A stretch of DNA of 64,000 nucleotides, from positions 28,171 to 92,170 of the forward strand of contig JAFTFU010000002.1 of the NCBI GenBank assembly GCA_017458285.1, written 5' to 3'. Positions 17,498 through 25,056 of this stretch are shown one piece after another. The DNA comes from Clostridia bacterium. Lineage in GTDB: Bacteria; Bacillota; Clostridia; TANB77; CAG-508. The notes beneath the pieces were generated by a model. The model made no database searches, was not told where the DNA came from, and saw nothing but the letters and a program-made list of their open reading frames with translations. Numbering within the stretch: the stretch's first letter is position 1; each line of letters opens with the position of its first letter. The position numbers and the translations under genes were made by a program.

Positions 17498-17746
17498 TAT
17501 GATATGATATAATATGATATATCAATATGGTATTTATATATCGGTATACTATGTGTTACATAGTATTATATTTCACTATTTATTCATTAACCTTCTTGAA
17601 GCTTCATACGTTCATAAAATGTTCATAATTTATTTAAAATTTATTCATGCAATCAGAGTAAAGCTATGGTATACTATAGTTATAGCAAAAACAAAGCAGC
17701 CCTTCAAGCAGTCGAAAAAAAGTTTGAAAAAACTTTAAAAATCTAC

Positions 17747-17775
17747 TTGACAAATTGTTTTAATTATGCTATAAT
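17747..17775 (+). promoter_or_regulatory. Strong early promoter P1
   Basis: TTGACA, a 17-base spacer and TATAAT form a perfect vegetative promoter. The downstream sequence TTACAGTAAATAAA resembles that after the promoters at 17996 and 45439. Confidence 0.9.
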
Positions 17776-17995
17776 AGTTACAGTAAATAAAGCAAATGAC
17801 ATTTTGAAGGCGTCGACTGTATGACTAATATACAAATTTTGTGTAGTTAGTCAAAAGTTTAAAAGTTTAAAAGTCTACTATTAAGTTTTAAAATCTGAAT
17901 GATACATTAAAGCAACAGATCTGACGACTGAAAACAATTAATTTAAAATCAGAAATTAAAACTTAAAAAAACTTAAAAAAACTTTTAAAAAATAC

Positions 17996-18025
17996 TTGAC
18001 AAACTACAAAAAAATGATGTATAAT
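17996..18025 (+). promoter_or_regulatory. Strong early promoter P2
   Basis: TTGACA, an 18-base spacer and TATAAT lie about 250 bases after P1. The sequence GTACAGTAAAG follows, echoing the start region of P1. Confidence 0.88.
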
Positions 18026-18094
18026 ATAAGTACAGTAAAGCTGATTAAAGTTAGAAGCTTTATTCTACCCGACTCTAATGTGAGTCATTACCCA

Positions 18095-18117
18095 AACTAA
18101 TTATTATATATAGTGAA
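18095..18117 (+). promoter_or_regulatory. AACTAAT motif in early leader
   Basis: AACTAATTATTATATATAGT lies 70 bases after the -10 box of P2. It is a variant of the recurring intergenic motif, with TATAGT instead of TATAAT. Confidence 0.4.
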
Positions 18118-18523
18118 ATTAAAAAGTATTAAAAACTATATGTAATAACAACATGACTGTTGAAAAAAAGTCCGAGTCCATAGCAGCGTTATCGTTTTGG
18201 CGTATAGTCAGAGTATACGGCACATTGAAAATAAAACAAGATGTCCAGCGAGTAGGTTAAAACTCCGTGTCTGAAGACTCGGCACATTGTATTGTGCATT
18301 ATCGAGAAGGCTTAGTCAATCTCGCCGACCGAAATAGAATTAAATCCTTTTTCTTTATCTTTTCAACAAATGCAACTGTATAATTGAGAGTGTTTTACAC
18401 AAACGGTTATACAGTTGCACCAACACTAAAAACAGTACCTTGACGTGGTGTGTTGGCGTGATGCTCTAAAATTAGAGTGACTAAAACTGTACTATAATCA
18501 TATTGAAAAGGTAAGTAATAGTT

Positions 18524-18706
18524 ATGAAAATTACAAAACGTACAATTAATCAAGAAATGCAAATGTCAATTTTCGATTTTGAGGGTTTTATTTCTGATGA
18601 AGTAATACTTCTTATGAGAATAATTAACAGATGCAAAGCACATAATGAAGCATTTGAAATGTCAAAAAGTGTAGAAAAAATCTATAAAACAATAACACAA
18701 AATTGA
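18524..18706 (+). CDS. Hypothetical small early protein
   Basis: A 60-residue product (MKITKRTINQEMQMSIFDFE...) is preceded by AAAAGGTAAG. It is charged and helical, with no cysteine or recognisable motif. It is the first gene behind the tandem early promoters and the structured leader, so it should be among the earliest made. Small first-expressed phage proteins often act on host functions, but nothing in the sequence proves this. Confidence 0.6.
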   Translation: MKITKRTINQEMQMSIFDFEGFISDEVILLMRIINRCKAHNEAFEMSKSVEKIYKTITQN

Positions 18707-18715
18707 CAAGCCGAA

Positions 18716-18771
18716 ACAGAGACAATATATCTAATATATTTCTCTGTCGCAACAAGGTAGTAACTTGTTGC
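18716..18771 (+). other. Two intergenic hairpins
   Basis: ACAGAGA/TCTCTGT (18716-18747) and the 8-bp perfect GCAACAAG/CTTGTTGC (18749-18771) lie directly after the first small gene. No T-tract follows. They begin a series of perfect hairpins between the early genes. Confidence 0.55.
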
Positions 18772-18829
18772 CTGACGATGGCAAACTGTCAGCATTAAAA
18801 AATTTAAAAGATAAAGGTAGGTAATAATT

Positions 18830-19219
18830 ATGACAAAAACAGTATGGATAAGTGAGTATTTTTGTGGTAATAAAATCTCTGATGAAGGACTCCGACGCGG
18901 TTATGTTGACTATGGAACGCTTGCAAAATCTTTTGACTGCATACTCAATAACGATATTATATTTAAAACTACAAATATCGGCTACTGGGATATAGTCAAT
19001 GGCTCTGAATACGATGAGGAAACAGACACCTATACAGAAATATTTCAGTATTATATCATTGACGATAAAGGTTATGATATATTGTCTGATTATACAGATG
19101 AGATAATTTTCTATAATGAAGAGCTGGATATGTATGTTTGGGGTGTAACTCATTTCGGTACAAGCTGGGATTATGTTCTGACTGACATTAAAATCGTCAA
19201 AGATAATGCAGAAAATTAA
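18830..19219 (+). CDS. Hypothetical early protein
   Basis: The 129-residue product is acidic and aromatic-rich (YWDIVNGSEYDEETDTYTEI) and has no recognised family. A GGTAGG site precedes the ATG. Its composition and small size are typical of phage early proteins that mimic DNA charge or bind host proteins, but this is only a composition-based thought. It is flanked on both sides by hairpins. Confidence 0.65.
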   Translation: MTKTVWISEYFCGNKISDEGLRRGYVDYGTLAKSFDCILNNDIIFKTTNIGYWDIVNGSEYDEETDTYTEIFQYYIIDDKGYDILSDYTDEIIFYNEELDMYVWGVTHFGTSWDYVLTDIKIVKDNAEN

Positions 19220-19357
19220 AGGCTGAGCAAGATTGTACTCAATGAACTTTACGATGATTAAACAAAGCAAGGTTTTCTAAAAGGTTTGTACCTTCACAAA
19301 ACAAGCCTTATTCCAGCGGTTTATCCGCAAATTTAAAAGATAAAGGAGTGCTATATC

Positions 19358-19756
19358 ATGGTAGATATTAACAGGAATTTTTACAAGCGTATTAATGCTA
19401 TTGCAGCAGAAGGACAATTTGATATTGAACCGATGCGACTCACTTCTGGTTATTGTTGTGTTCTGATGAGGGCGAGAAGTGTAGATGAGTATAGTAAAAT
19501 GCTTGCTGTACTCAGAAGAAAACGTAATATTGTTATAGCGGATTTTAATCACAATACGTATTCTGTACGATGCTTTTATCCTGATGACTATGCGAAAAAT
19601 CAAGAATTTTATGAAAAACAACGTAATTTAATTGATGTTTTTTGGACTGCAAAACATAATGAAAAATCGGCAGAAGAGTCAAAACAATTAGTATATAAAT
19701 ATGCAGTAGAACATGATGCCGTTAATGTTTACAATTCAATCTATCATACGGCATAA
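19358..19756 (+). CDS. Hypothetical early protein
   Basis: A 132-residue product with an AAAGGAG site before the ATG. It has a compact alpha/beta look (GYCCVLMRARSVDEYSKMLAVL, then NIVIADFNHNTYSVRC) and a helical C-terminus. I do not recognise the family. A short GCGG/CCGC hairpin precedes it and a long one follows it. Confidence 0.65.
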   Translation: MVDINRNFYKRINAIAAEGQFDIEPMRLTSGYCCVLMRARSVDEYSKMLAVLRRKRNIVIADFNHNTYSVRCFYPDDYAKNQEFYEKQRNLIDVFWTAKHNEKSAEESKQLVYKYAVEHDAVNVYNSIYHTA

Positions 19757-19786
19757 TAGAAATTGACTGTCAACTAAAAATTGGCA

Positions 19787-19838
19787 GTCACTATAATGCA
19801 CCTATGGAAAACTAATACTATAGGTGTGTTATAGTGAC
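19787..19838 (+). other. Long intergenic hairpin
   Basis: GTCACTATAATGCACCTAT pairs with ATAGGTGTGTTATAGTGAC with one mismatch, giving an almost continuous stem of about 19 bp around a 14-base loop. It lies between two early genes and lacks a T-tract. RNase III processing or attenuation is possible. Confidence 0.65.
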
Positions 19839-19878
19839 TACTACAGTCACGAAAAATAAAGATAAAGGAGCAATGATT

Positions 19879-20223
19879 ATGTATATCAATAACGCAAACT
19901 TCAGCCCTGATACACTATGGATAATTGACCTAAACAGTAAATACGCTGTAATAAATAACGATGGTTTTATTATCCATACGGAAAAAAATCTTGATGATAT
20001 GTATAAATTCATTAAATCGGATTTTGCAGGAACATACACAAAAGGTAAAGTATTTGAGGATTTTTCACATCCTTGCTATGACCCTGAACATGGAAATTAT
20101 TATACAACTCGAAGATTAGAATTTGAGTTTAATGCAAGTCCAGAGTTAAAACAAGAATACAAATACTTTAATTTGTGGATGGAAGAAATACTTGGAAAAA
20201 ACGGCACTTTGATTTATTTATAA
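19879..20223 (+). CDS. Hypothetical early protein
   Basis: A 114-residue product begins MYINNANFSPDTLW. I chose this ATG because AAAGGAG lies eight bases upstream; an ATG six bases earlier is too close. It is acidic, with a mixed alpha/beta composition, and ends GKNGTLIYL. No family recognised. The next gene starts 13 bases after its stop. Confidence 0.62.
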   Translation: MYINNANFSPDTLWIIDLNSKYAVINNDGFIIHTEKNLDDMYKFIKSDFAGTYTKGKVFEDFSHPCYDPEHGNYYTTRRLEFEFNASPELKQEYKYFNLWMEEILGKNGTLIYL

Positions 20224-20236
20224 GGTGGAATTAAAT

Positions 20237-20470
20237 ATGTATGTATATGAAATAACTGTATTTCCTAAAAAAGACAATTGGGGATATTCGTATAAAAACG
20301 GAAAAACATACAAAAGACTTGCAAATGCTGTTAAATTAGCAGAAAAACTATCAGTCAATAATGAATGTGTTTTGATAAGAATAAACGATATTGATGACGA
20401 TGACGGCAGAGAATGGAGTACAGCACCATTCATAAAGTACGAAAACGGAAAAGTTATAAAACGTTGGTAA
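20237..20470 (+). CDS. Hypothetical early protein
   Basis: A 77-residue product (MYVYEITVFPKKDNWGYSYK...) starts at the ATG behind AAGGTGGA. An acidic patch INDIDDDDGRE lies in the C-terminal third. No recognised domain. It is translationally close to the gene before it and is followed by a very long perfect hairpin. Confidence 0.6.
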   Translation: MYVYEITVFPKKDNWGYSYKNGKTYKRLANAVKLAEKLSVNNECVLIRINDIDDDDGREWSTAPFIKYENGKVIKRW

Positions 20471-20472
20471 AT

Positions 20473-20536
20473 ACTCATTCATAGTACATAATTCAAGCTA
20501 AACGAGCGGAAAAATGAATTATGTACTTTAATGAGT
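20473..20536 (+). other. Long perfect intergenic hairpin
   Basis: AGTACATAATTCA pairs perfectly with TGAATTATGTACT, extended by ACTCATT/AATGAGT, so about 20 bp in total. It lies between two early genes with no T-tract. It is the second of a series of such stems with unrelated sequences. Confidence 0.65.
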
Positions 20537-20588
20537 GTTTAGCAAATACCCTTTAACACTCAAATTTAAGGAAAAGGAGGTACAAATA

Positions 20589-20780
20589 ATGGGATATTTA
20601 GGGGAAATGTCTGACGGAAATTATATACTGTATGTTGAAGTAGGTTGTATTACTGTAGTCAAAATCTTTAAGCCTGCGGAAATATCGTTAGACAAAGTAT
20701 CACAAACTCCCATGCCTAATGGATTTTATCTTAAAATTCCTGATGTGGACTCTTTCGGCAGTAATGACGATGACGAGTAA
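20589..20780 (+). CDS. Hypothetical small acidic protein
   Basis: A 63-residue product starts MGYLGEMSDGNYILY after a perfect AAGGAGG site. The C-terminus is strongly acidic (SFGSNDDDE). It looks like one small beta-rich domain. No family recognised. Confidence 0.6.
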   Translation: MGYLGEMSDGNYILYVEVGCITVVKIFKPAEISLDKVSQTPMPNGFYLKIPDVDSFGSNDDDE

Positions 20781-20812
20781 ACAGACGGATAAACGGTAAA
20801 TGAAATTAAGCG

Positions 20813-20876
20813 GAGACAGCAGATGGAAAAAATAGCAAATATCAATAGTACAATTCCTAAATCTATCTGCTGTCTC
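20813..20876 (+). other. Long-range perfect inverted repeat
   Basis: GAGACAGCAGAT and ATCTGCTGTCTC pair perfectly across 40 bases. It lies after the small acidic gene and before a separate promoter at 20958, so it may end the first early transcript or be a processing site. Confidence 0.62.
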
Positions 20877-20957
20877 TTTGTACCAACCTTGACTTAAAAA
20901 TATTATTGAAAAGAGGTATTGACGGAAAATTATTCATCAAATAATTACATCAAATAG

Positions 20958-20986
20958 TTGAAGTTAGCGGAATAAAATGCTATAAT
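20958..20986 (+). promoter_or_regulatory. Probable vegetative promoter
   Basis: TTGAAG, a 17-base spacer and TATAAT lie just before the zinc-ribbon gene at 21003. The start would leave a leader of only about 10 bases. Confidence 0.7.
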
Positions 20987-21002
20987 GTAAGGGGTGAAAA
21001 AT

Positions 21003-21218
21003 ATGAAAAAGAAATATAAATATTTTTGTAATTCTTGCGGAAAACATTTTGTATGTGAGTCTCCTAAAAGAGACAAATTGGGATTGCTGAATGATATTGT
21101 TTGTCCTAAATGTGGAACTTACGACATTTATCCCGATACTACAGAAGGAAGTTATCAAGCAATAAAAGATTGTTTGGAATACGAAAATCAAATTGAACAA
21201 TATTTTGAGGAGGAATAA
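21003..21218 (+). CDS. Small zinc-ribbon protein
   Basis: A 71-residue product with CNSC at about 9-12 and CPKC at about 35-38, a typical zinc ribbon. The C-terminal half is acidic and helical. The ATG at 21003 follows AGGGGTG. It probably binds zinc and a nucleic acid or protein partner. It starts a new transcript from the promoter at 20958 and is three bases from the next gene. Confidence 0.65.
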   Translation: MKKKYKYFCNSCGKHFVCESPKRDKLGLLNDIVCPKCGTYDIYPDTTEGSYQAIKDCLEYENQIEQYFEEE

Positions 21219-21220
21219 AT

Positions 21221-21409
21221 ATGACAATTAGGGATTTAATATCAGAATTAGAACAATTTGACGATAATCAACAAGTTGTTATTAAAGACGATGATTATAT
21301 ACATGAAATCAGAAATGTCGCACAACGAAAAATCATAGCGACTTTTGGCGATGATAACGAACAATATATTTGCCTTTCGGCAGGAATACAAATCGGCGGA
21401 GTACAATGA
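21221..21409 (+). CDS. Hypothetical small phage protein
   Basis: A 62-residue product (MTIRDLISELEQFDDNQQVV...) resembles a small acidic family common in phages of Gram-positive bacteria: an N-terminal helix L..L..F/Y followed by strands VVI and ICLSAGIQIGG. A TGAGGAGG site lies in the end of the gene before it. Function unknown. Confidence 0.6.
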   Translation: MTIRDLISELEQFDDNQQVVIKDDDYIHEIRNVAQRKIIATFGDDNEQYICLSAGIQIGGVQ

Positions 21410-21437
21410 TGTTTAAGAGGAGGAAAAAAACGTAAAA

Positions 21438-21602
21438 GTGTTAGATAACGAAGAAACTAATGGCGGTATTAATCTTAGCGATGTTGTGGACGATTCGTCA
21501 TGGAAAATTTTTGAAGATGTTGAAAATCTGGAGGAATGGTTAGGAATAGACTACAGCAATTCAGATACACCAAGAATAATAGAAAAATTAAATTTTGAAT
21601 AA
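21438..21602 (+). CDS. Small hypothetical protein with GTG start
   Basis: An open frame of 54 codons (MLDNEETNGGINLSDVV...) ends KLNFE. It is acidic with tryptophans in SSWKIFEDVENLEEW. An AGAGGAGG site is present but about 14 bases before the GTG, longer than usual, and the codon at ideal spacing is GTA. The gene may therefore be weakly translated or have lost its start. Codon usage resembles the neighbours. Confidence 0.4.
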   Translation: MLDNEETNGGINLSDVVDDSSWKIFEDVENLEEWLGIDYSNSDTPRIIEKLNFE

Positions 21603-21609
21603 TAACAAC

Positions 21610-21649
21610 AAAGGACTGTATTCAACGGAAAATTTGAATACAGTCCTTT
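21610..21649 (+). other. Perfect intergenic hairpin
   Basis: AAAGGACTGTATTCAA pairs perfectly with TTGAATACAGTCCTTT around an 8-base loop (16 bp). It lies between two early genes, and no T-tract follows apart from the stem end itself. Confidence 0.65.
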
Positions 21650-21702
21650 ATCGTTGCAAAGAGAAAAATTCAACCTATTATAAAATATCAGGAGGTATTT
21701 AT

Positions 21703-22314
21703 ATGAAACAGACAAAAACAAGTATCAGGCAGGATAAAATGAATAGGCTTGCAAGATGTTTCGGGGCAGAAACAGGAACAAGAACGGGAAAGGCTTGCAG
21801 AGGAAAATATAGCGGTTGTACTGATTATTCAGTCACATTCAATAACAGTGAAAGACTTTATATCTGTACGGGTACAAAATACTTTGATACAAAATTAGAT
21901 GAACAACTGGCTATATATGAAAATTTTTCCACAATGAAGCCGGAAATTCTGAACACACTACACGAGATGGAGACGAAAGACAACATCAAAGCTGCGGAGA
22001 TGGGTTTACATCAGTATCATTTAATCAATGTTGACTTTGTAAAAAATGATGATTGGAATATGGGAAAGTTTTATTTTGAAATTGAAGTAAACGGTATCCA
22101 TATCTATATGGTAGAAGCAGGGCTTATTTATGCGATATATAATTCTTGTAGAGACAGGAAAACAGATTATATACCTTATGAATATAGTAATAAATTCTTT
22201 GTAGCCGGAGGGATTGAAAAAGAAAAAGCAGATTTTATCTTTAACGGTGTAGGACATCAGTCAGACGGAGATATGTACAGATTGGATGGAAATTTATTTA
22301 CGAAAATGGTGTAA
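21703..22314 (+). CDS. Hypothetical protein
   Basis: A 203-residue product begins MKQTKTSIRQDKMNRLARCFG after CAGGAGG. It has a basic N-terminus with CFGAETGTRTGKACRGKYSGC, a central strand-rich part and no clear enzyme motif. It belongs to the group of early genes with strong ribosome-binding sites. I do not recognise the family. Confidence 0.6.
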   Translation: MKQTKTSIRQDKMNRLARCFGAETGTRTGKACRGKYSGCTDYSVTFNNSERLYICTGTKYFDTKLDEQLAIYENFSTMKPEILNTLHEMETKDNIKAAEMGLHQYHLINVDFVKNDDWNMGKFYFEIEVNGIHIYMVEAGLIYAIYNSCRDRKTDYIPYEYSNKFFVAGGIEKEKADFIFNGVGHQSDGDMYRLDGNLFTKMV

Positions 22315-22342
22315 GAGTAGATAAAATAGGAGGTAATTTATT

Positions 22343-22672
22343 ATGAATGGTATAGAAAAATTGATAACACCATACATTTATGAACTAATGGTAAACGGAA
22401 ATAACATTATGTTATTCCCTGACAACAAGCAAATTATCTTGAATGAAGAAATTGATGAATGGAATTTTACACACGAGAGTATCAATAATCCAATAGATAG
22501 AATTACATTCTTCAATCATGGTGACGGATATGTAATTCATAGGCACGGAATAAAAGGCGGTGCAACGGATATTGTAATTGCAATGCAGGATATACAGAAG
22601 GGATATGAACATTTAATAAACCTTCCTTTTGAAAACACCGGAACTTTCAATTATGAGTGGTGGAAAATATAA
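22343..22672 (+). CDS. Hypothetical protein
   Basis: A 109-residue acidic product (MNGIEKLITPYIYELM...) behind an AGGAGG site. It is predicted to be mixed alpha/beta with a histidine-rich stretch NHGDGYVIHRHGIKGG. The histidines could bind metal, but no known motif is matched. Confidence 0.6.
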   Translation: MNGIEKLITPYIYELMVNGNNIMLFPDNKQIILNEEIDEWNFTHESINNPIDRITFFNHGDGYVIHRHGIKGGATDIVIAMQDIQKGYEHLINLPFENTGTFNYEWWKI

Positions 22673-22707
22673 ACTTAAAATGATAATTTTATTAGGAGGT
22701 ATTAATT

Positions 22708-23310
22708 ATGGGACAGCGTTCACAGATTTATGTTAGATACGAGGGAAAGTTGATTATTGCCAGATATTATCAATGGAATTATGGAGAGCGTATGATAAGT
22801 CGTGCAAGATATGGGATCGAACATATCAAGTGTGATATTGATGAAGGTTATACTTTTTGTTTTACTACAGAACGCTATATTAACCGTTATATCCATATCT
22901 TTGATACAAATTTTGATATGAAGGATGTAGCGATTAGTACGGATATCTTCAAAGAGTTTGAAGAATGGAAAGTCGAAGAACCCGAACTTGATTTCAAACA
23001 ATATTGTTTTACGTATCAAGATAACAATGACGGAAAACTTCTAATTGATATATCAGGGAAAACTATAAAATATGCTTTCCTTGACAGTGAAACAGACATT
23101 AAACATATTATGTCAGCAAGACAATATATGGCTTGGGATAGCATAAATTGGAGGCACTCCAAATATATTGGTGCTGCTGGAATCCGTGCTTGCAAAGATA
23201 ATATTCAGTCTATTAATTCAATGGCAAGACTTATGACAGAGCAAGAGGTTATAGATTTTCTGCAAACTGATGATTATTTTGGAAAATCACAATCAGAATT
23301 AATGTTTTAA
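22708..23310 (+). CDS. Hypothetical conserved phage-type protein
   Basis: A 200-residue product begins MGQRSQIYVRYEGKLIIARYY after TTAGGAGG. Proteins with this start are, as I recall, frequent and uncharacterised in phages and mobile elements of Clostridia. It is rich in Arg, Tyr and Trp. No catalytic motif stands out. Confidence 0.6.
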   Translation: MGQRSQIYVRYEGKLIIARYYQWNYGERMISRARYGIEHIKCDIDEGYTFCFTTERYINRYIHIFDTNFDMKDVAISTDIFKEFEEWKVEEPELDFKQYCFTYQDNNDGKLLIDISGKTIKYAFLDSETDIKHIMSARQYMAWDSINWRHSKYIGAAGIRACKDNIQSINSMARLMTEQEVIDFLQTDDYFGKSQSELMF

Positions 23311-23350
23311 AATGGCAATTTTAATATTTGTTTAAACGGAAAATCTGACC

Positions 23351-23377
23351 GCTGACCTACCGGCAATACGGGGAGAA
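23351..23377 (+). repeat. Repeated 27-base leader, copy 1
   Basis: GCTGACCTACCGGCAATACG followed by GGGAGAA precedes the leucine-rich-repeat gene. The same leader with two changes precedes the next gene at 24088. It contains a purine-rich GGGGAG and may form a small CCG/CGG hairpin. Confidence 0.6.
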
Positions 23378-23392
23378 AAGCGAGGTAAAATT

Positions 23393-24076
23393 ATGAGCTT
23401 TAAAATTGAAAACGGTGTACTCAAAAAGTATGTAGAAGAACCAGAAGTTACAAATATAGTTATTCCCAACGGCATAAAGAGCATTGATGATAATGCATTT
23501 GAGGGTTGTGAAAGTCTAACAAGTATCACCATACCCGACAGCGTGACGAGTATTGGCGATGGGGTATTTGAGGGTTGTGAAAGTCTAACAAGTATCACCA
23601 TACCCGACAGCGTGACGAGCATTGGAGATTGGGCATTTGACGGTTGCAGCAGTCTTACAAGCATCACCATACCCGACAGCGTGACGAGCATTGGAGATTG
23701 GGCATTTGACGGTTGCAGCAGTCTTACAAGCATCACCATTGACAACAGCGTGACGAGAATTGGATGGATGGCATTTGAGGGTTGCACCAACCTAACAAGC
23801 ATTACCATCCCCGACAGCGTGACGAGTATTGGCGATGGGGCATTTGAGGGTTGTGAAAGTCTAACAAGTATCAACATCCCTGATAGTGTGACGAGCATTG
23901 GATATAGGGCATTTTACGGTTGCGAAAGCCTAACAAGTATCATCATTCCTGACAGTGTAACAAACATTGGAATTGATGCATTTAGGGGTTGCAACAGCTT
24001 AACCATATATGGAAATCGTGGGAGTTATGCGGAAAAGTATGCTAAAGGCAGGGGTATAAATTTTATTACTGTTTAA
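23393..24076 (+). CDS. BspA-type leucine-rich-repeat protein
   Basis: The 227-residue protein has about seven 23-residue repeats built on LTSITIPDSVTSIGDGAFEGC, the LRR_5/BspA signature. An N-terminal cap (SFKIENGVLKKYVEEPE) and a C-terminal cap ending RGINFITV frame them. There is no signal peptide, so it should act inside the cell as a binding scaffold. At DNA level the 69-base units are nearly identical, which favours repeat gain or loss. Such proteins are abundant in gut bacteria; in a phage early region it is unusual and may be acquired from a host. Confidence 0.88.
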   Translation: MSFKIENGVLKKYVEEPEVTNIVIPNGIKSIDDNAFEGCESLTSITIPDSVTSIGDGVFEGCESLTSITIPDSVTSIGDWAFDGCSSLTSITIPDSVTSIGDWAFDGCSSLTSITIDNSVTRIGWMAFEGCTNLTSITIPDSVTSIGDGAFEGCESLTSINIPDSVTSIGYRAFYGCESLTSIIIPDSVTNIGIDAFRGCNSLTIYGNRGSYAEKYAKGRGINFITV

Positions 24077-24087
24077 CAAAATAAAAA

Positions 24088-24114
24088 GCTGACCTATCGG
24101 CTATACGGGGAGAA
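24088..24114 (+). repeat. Repeated 27-base leader, copy 2
   Basis: GCTGACCTATCGGCTATACG followed by GGGAGAA differs at two positions from the copy at 23351. It precedes the acidic gene at 24126. Confidence 0.6.
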
Positions 24115-24125
24115 CGGAGTTTATT

Positions 24126-24626
24126 ATGAGAACACAGGAACAGATTTTAATGACAATTTTGAAATGCGGCTCTCACGATTTAATGTTTTTAGACAAAATT
24201 GGATATGATGTTGATGAGATTGTCAAGGATTTAATGGATAATGGAATCCTAAATTACAATGAAATTTGGAGAGGGGTTTTTTACAAGGCTATATCTGACC
24301 TAACAAGTATTATTCAAGATAAAAAAGATGAAATTATTGAAGAAATACAGTCTCAATTAGATGAAGAACAGGAAGGTATTAGTAATAGTGAATACACAGA
24401 GGAAGAAATAAAGGGTTGCTCCGAGCATCAGCAACTAATAGCGGACTTAAAACTTATTACAAGTGGAGAATTAGATGATTTAGATGACTATTATGACTAT
24501 TATCTAAATTATACAGACACACATATATATATTAAATATCTTGACTTTTTTGAAAGATATTTGCCAGATGATATTGACGAACTTGAAAACAATATGGGTG
24601 TTTATTTTGAACGTATGAATCATTAA
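24126..24626 (+). CDS. Hypothetical acidic protein
   Basis: A 166-residue product, helical and very acidic (SQLDEEQEGISNSEYTEEE; DDLDDYYDYY). The ATG lies behind GGAG in a leader repeated from the preceding gene. No family recognised. High negative charge is reminiscent of DNA-mimic inhibitors, but that is only composition. Confidence 0.6.
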   Translation: MRTQEQILMTILKCGSHDLMFLDKIGYDVDEIVKDLMDNGILNYNEIWRGVFYKAISDLTSIIQDKKDEIIEEIQSQLDEEQEGISNSEYTEEEIKGCSEHQQLIADLKLITSGELDDLDDYYDYYLNYTDTHIYIKYLDFFERYLPDDIDELENNMGVYFERMNH

Positions 24627-24665
24627 GGAACAAGTAAGTAAAAATAATATTAGGAGGTAAATAAA

Positions 24666-24866
24666 ATGACAATAAGCGAATTTTTTGAAAACTTTAGGGA
24701 TAATCAAGTATTTGATATTGTGATTTATGATTGCAATGATGATATGGAATATTATACCACTACTGACGATATTGAAAAAGATTTTAATAAAGACTATCTT
24801 GACAATGTGGAGATTGTTAATTGGTATATGAGAGATGGCACATTTAATCTTGATGTATGTGAATGA
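24666..24866 (+). CDS. Hypothetical small acidic protein
   Basis: A 66-residue product (MTISEFFENFRDNQVFDIVI...) after TAGGAGG. Rich in Asp and Tyr, probably a single small beta domain. No family recognised. The next small gene begins 12 bases downstream. Confidence 0.6.
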   Translation: MTISEFFENFRDNQVFDIVIYDCNDDMEYYTTTDDIEKDFNKDYLDNVEIVNWYMRDGTFNLDVCE

Positions 24867-24878
24867 GGAGGTATCGTT

Positions 24879-25049
24879 ATGAGTAGAAGAATGAGTGCAA
24901 GTAGTTATAACAAAATGTTAAACAGTTATCATTTCTTTGATACAAGAGAGGACGCCCTTGCGTATATTAAATCGCACAGATGGAGAAAATATACATTATC
25001 CAGTAACGAATCAGGTACTTGTTGGACTGTATATCATAAAGAGAGGTGA
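24879..25049 (+). CDS. Small basic protein
   Basis: A 56-residue frame (MSRRMSASSYNKMLNSYHFF...) starts after an AGGAGG site seven bases upstream, a strong signal. The product is basic with several aromatic residues (SHRWRKYTL) and ends TVYHKER. The stop overlaps the ribosome-binding site of the next gene. Function unknown. Confidence 0.62.
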   Translation: MSRRMSASSYNKMLNSYHFFDTREDALAYIKSHRWRKYTLSSNESGTCWTVYHKER

Positions 25050-25056
25050 ATGTTGT

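Larger units (their letters stand above)
16238..17746. other. AT-rich non-coding divergent region, candidate origin
   Basis: About 1.5 kb has no credible gene. Composition is extremely AT-rich, with long T-runs on the plus strand in 16800-17340. It contains a palindrome at 16282, a hairpin at 16657-16720, a short perfect hairpin GTGGC-TAC-GCCAC near 16413, an inverted repeat at 17421-17453 and a 17-bp direct repeat at 17464-17497. It is flanked by an initiator-like gene and by the early promoters. These traits suit a replication origin or regulatory hub, but no defined iteron family is seen. Confidence 0.5.
17776..18523 (+). ncRNA. Structured non-coding leader downstream of P1/P2
   Basis: About 500 bases between promoter P2 and the first early gene have no good gene but many stems. 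They are: CGTATA/TATACG (18201-18219), long-range CCGAGTC/GACTCGG (18172 with 18276), CGAGA/TCTCG (18303-18324), the 12-bp GCAACTGTATAA/TTATACAGTTGC (18372-18418), CCAACAC/GTGTTGG (18420-18456) and CTCTAA/TTAGAG (18464-18477). CGGCACATTG occurs twice (about 18218 and 18281). GC content here is higher than in flanking DNA. This suggests one or more phage non-coding RNAs or a long regulatory leader. No known RNA family is recognised. Confidence 0.5.

Noticed and set aside
17514-17738. A 74-codon frame in the AT-rich region before promoter P1
   Set aside because: No ribosome-binding site, low-complexity hydrophobic sequence, and it lies in the repeat-rich non-coding region.
23332-23898. Long minus-strand frame opposite the leucine-rich-repeat gene
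   Set aside because: It is a mirror of the repeat structure; the plus-strand protein matches a known family.
23393-24076. Diversity-generating retroelement target
   Set aside because: Repeats are present, but no reverse transcriptase or template repeat is seen in the window.
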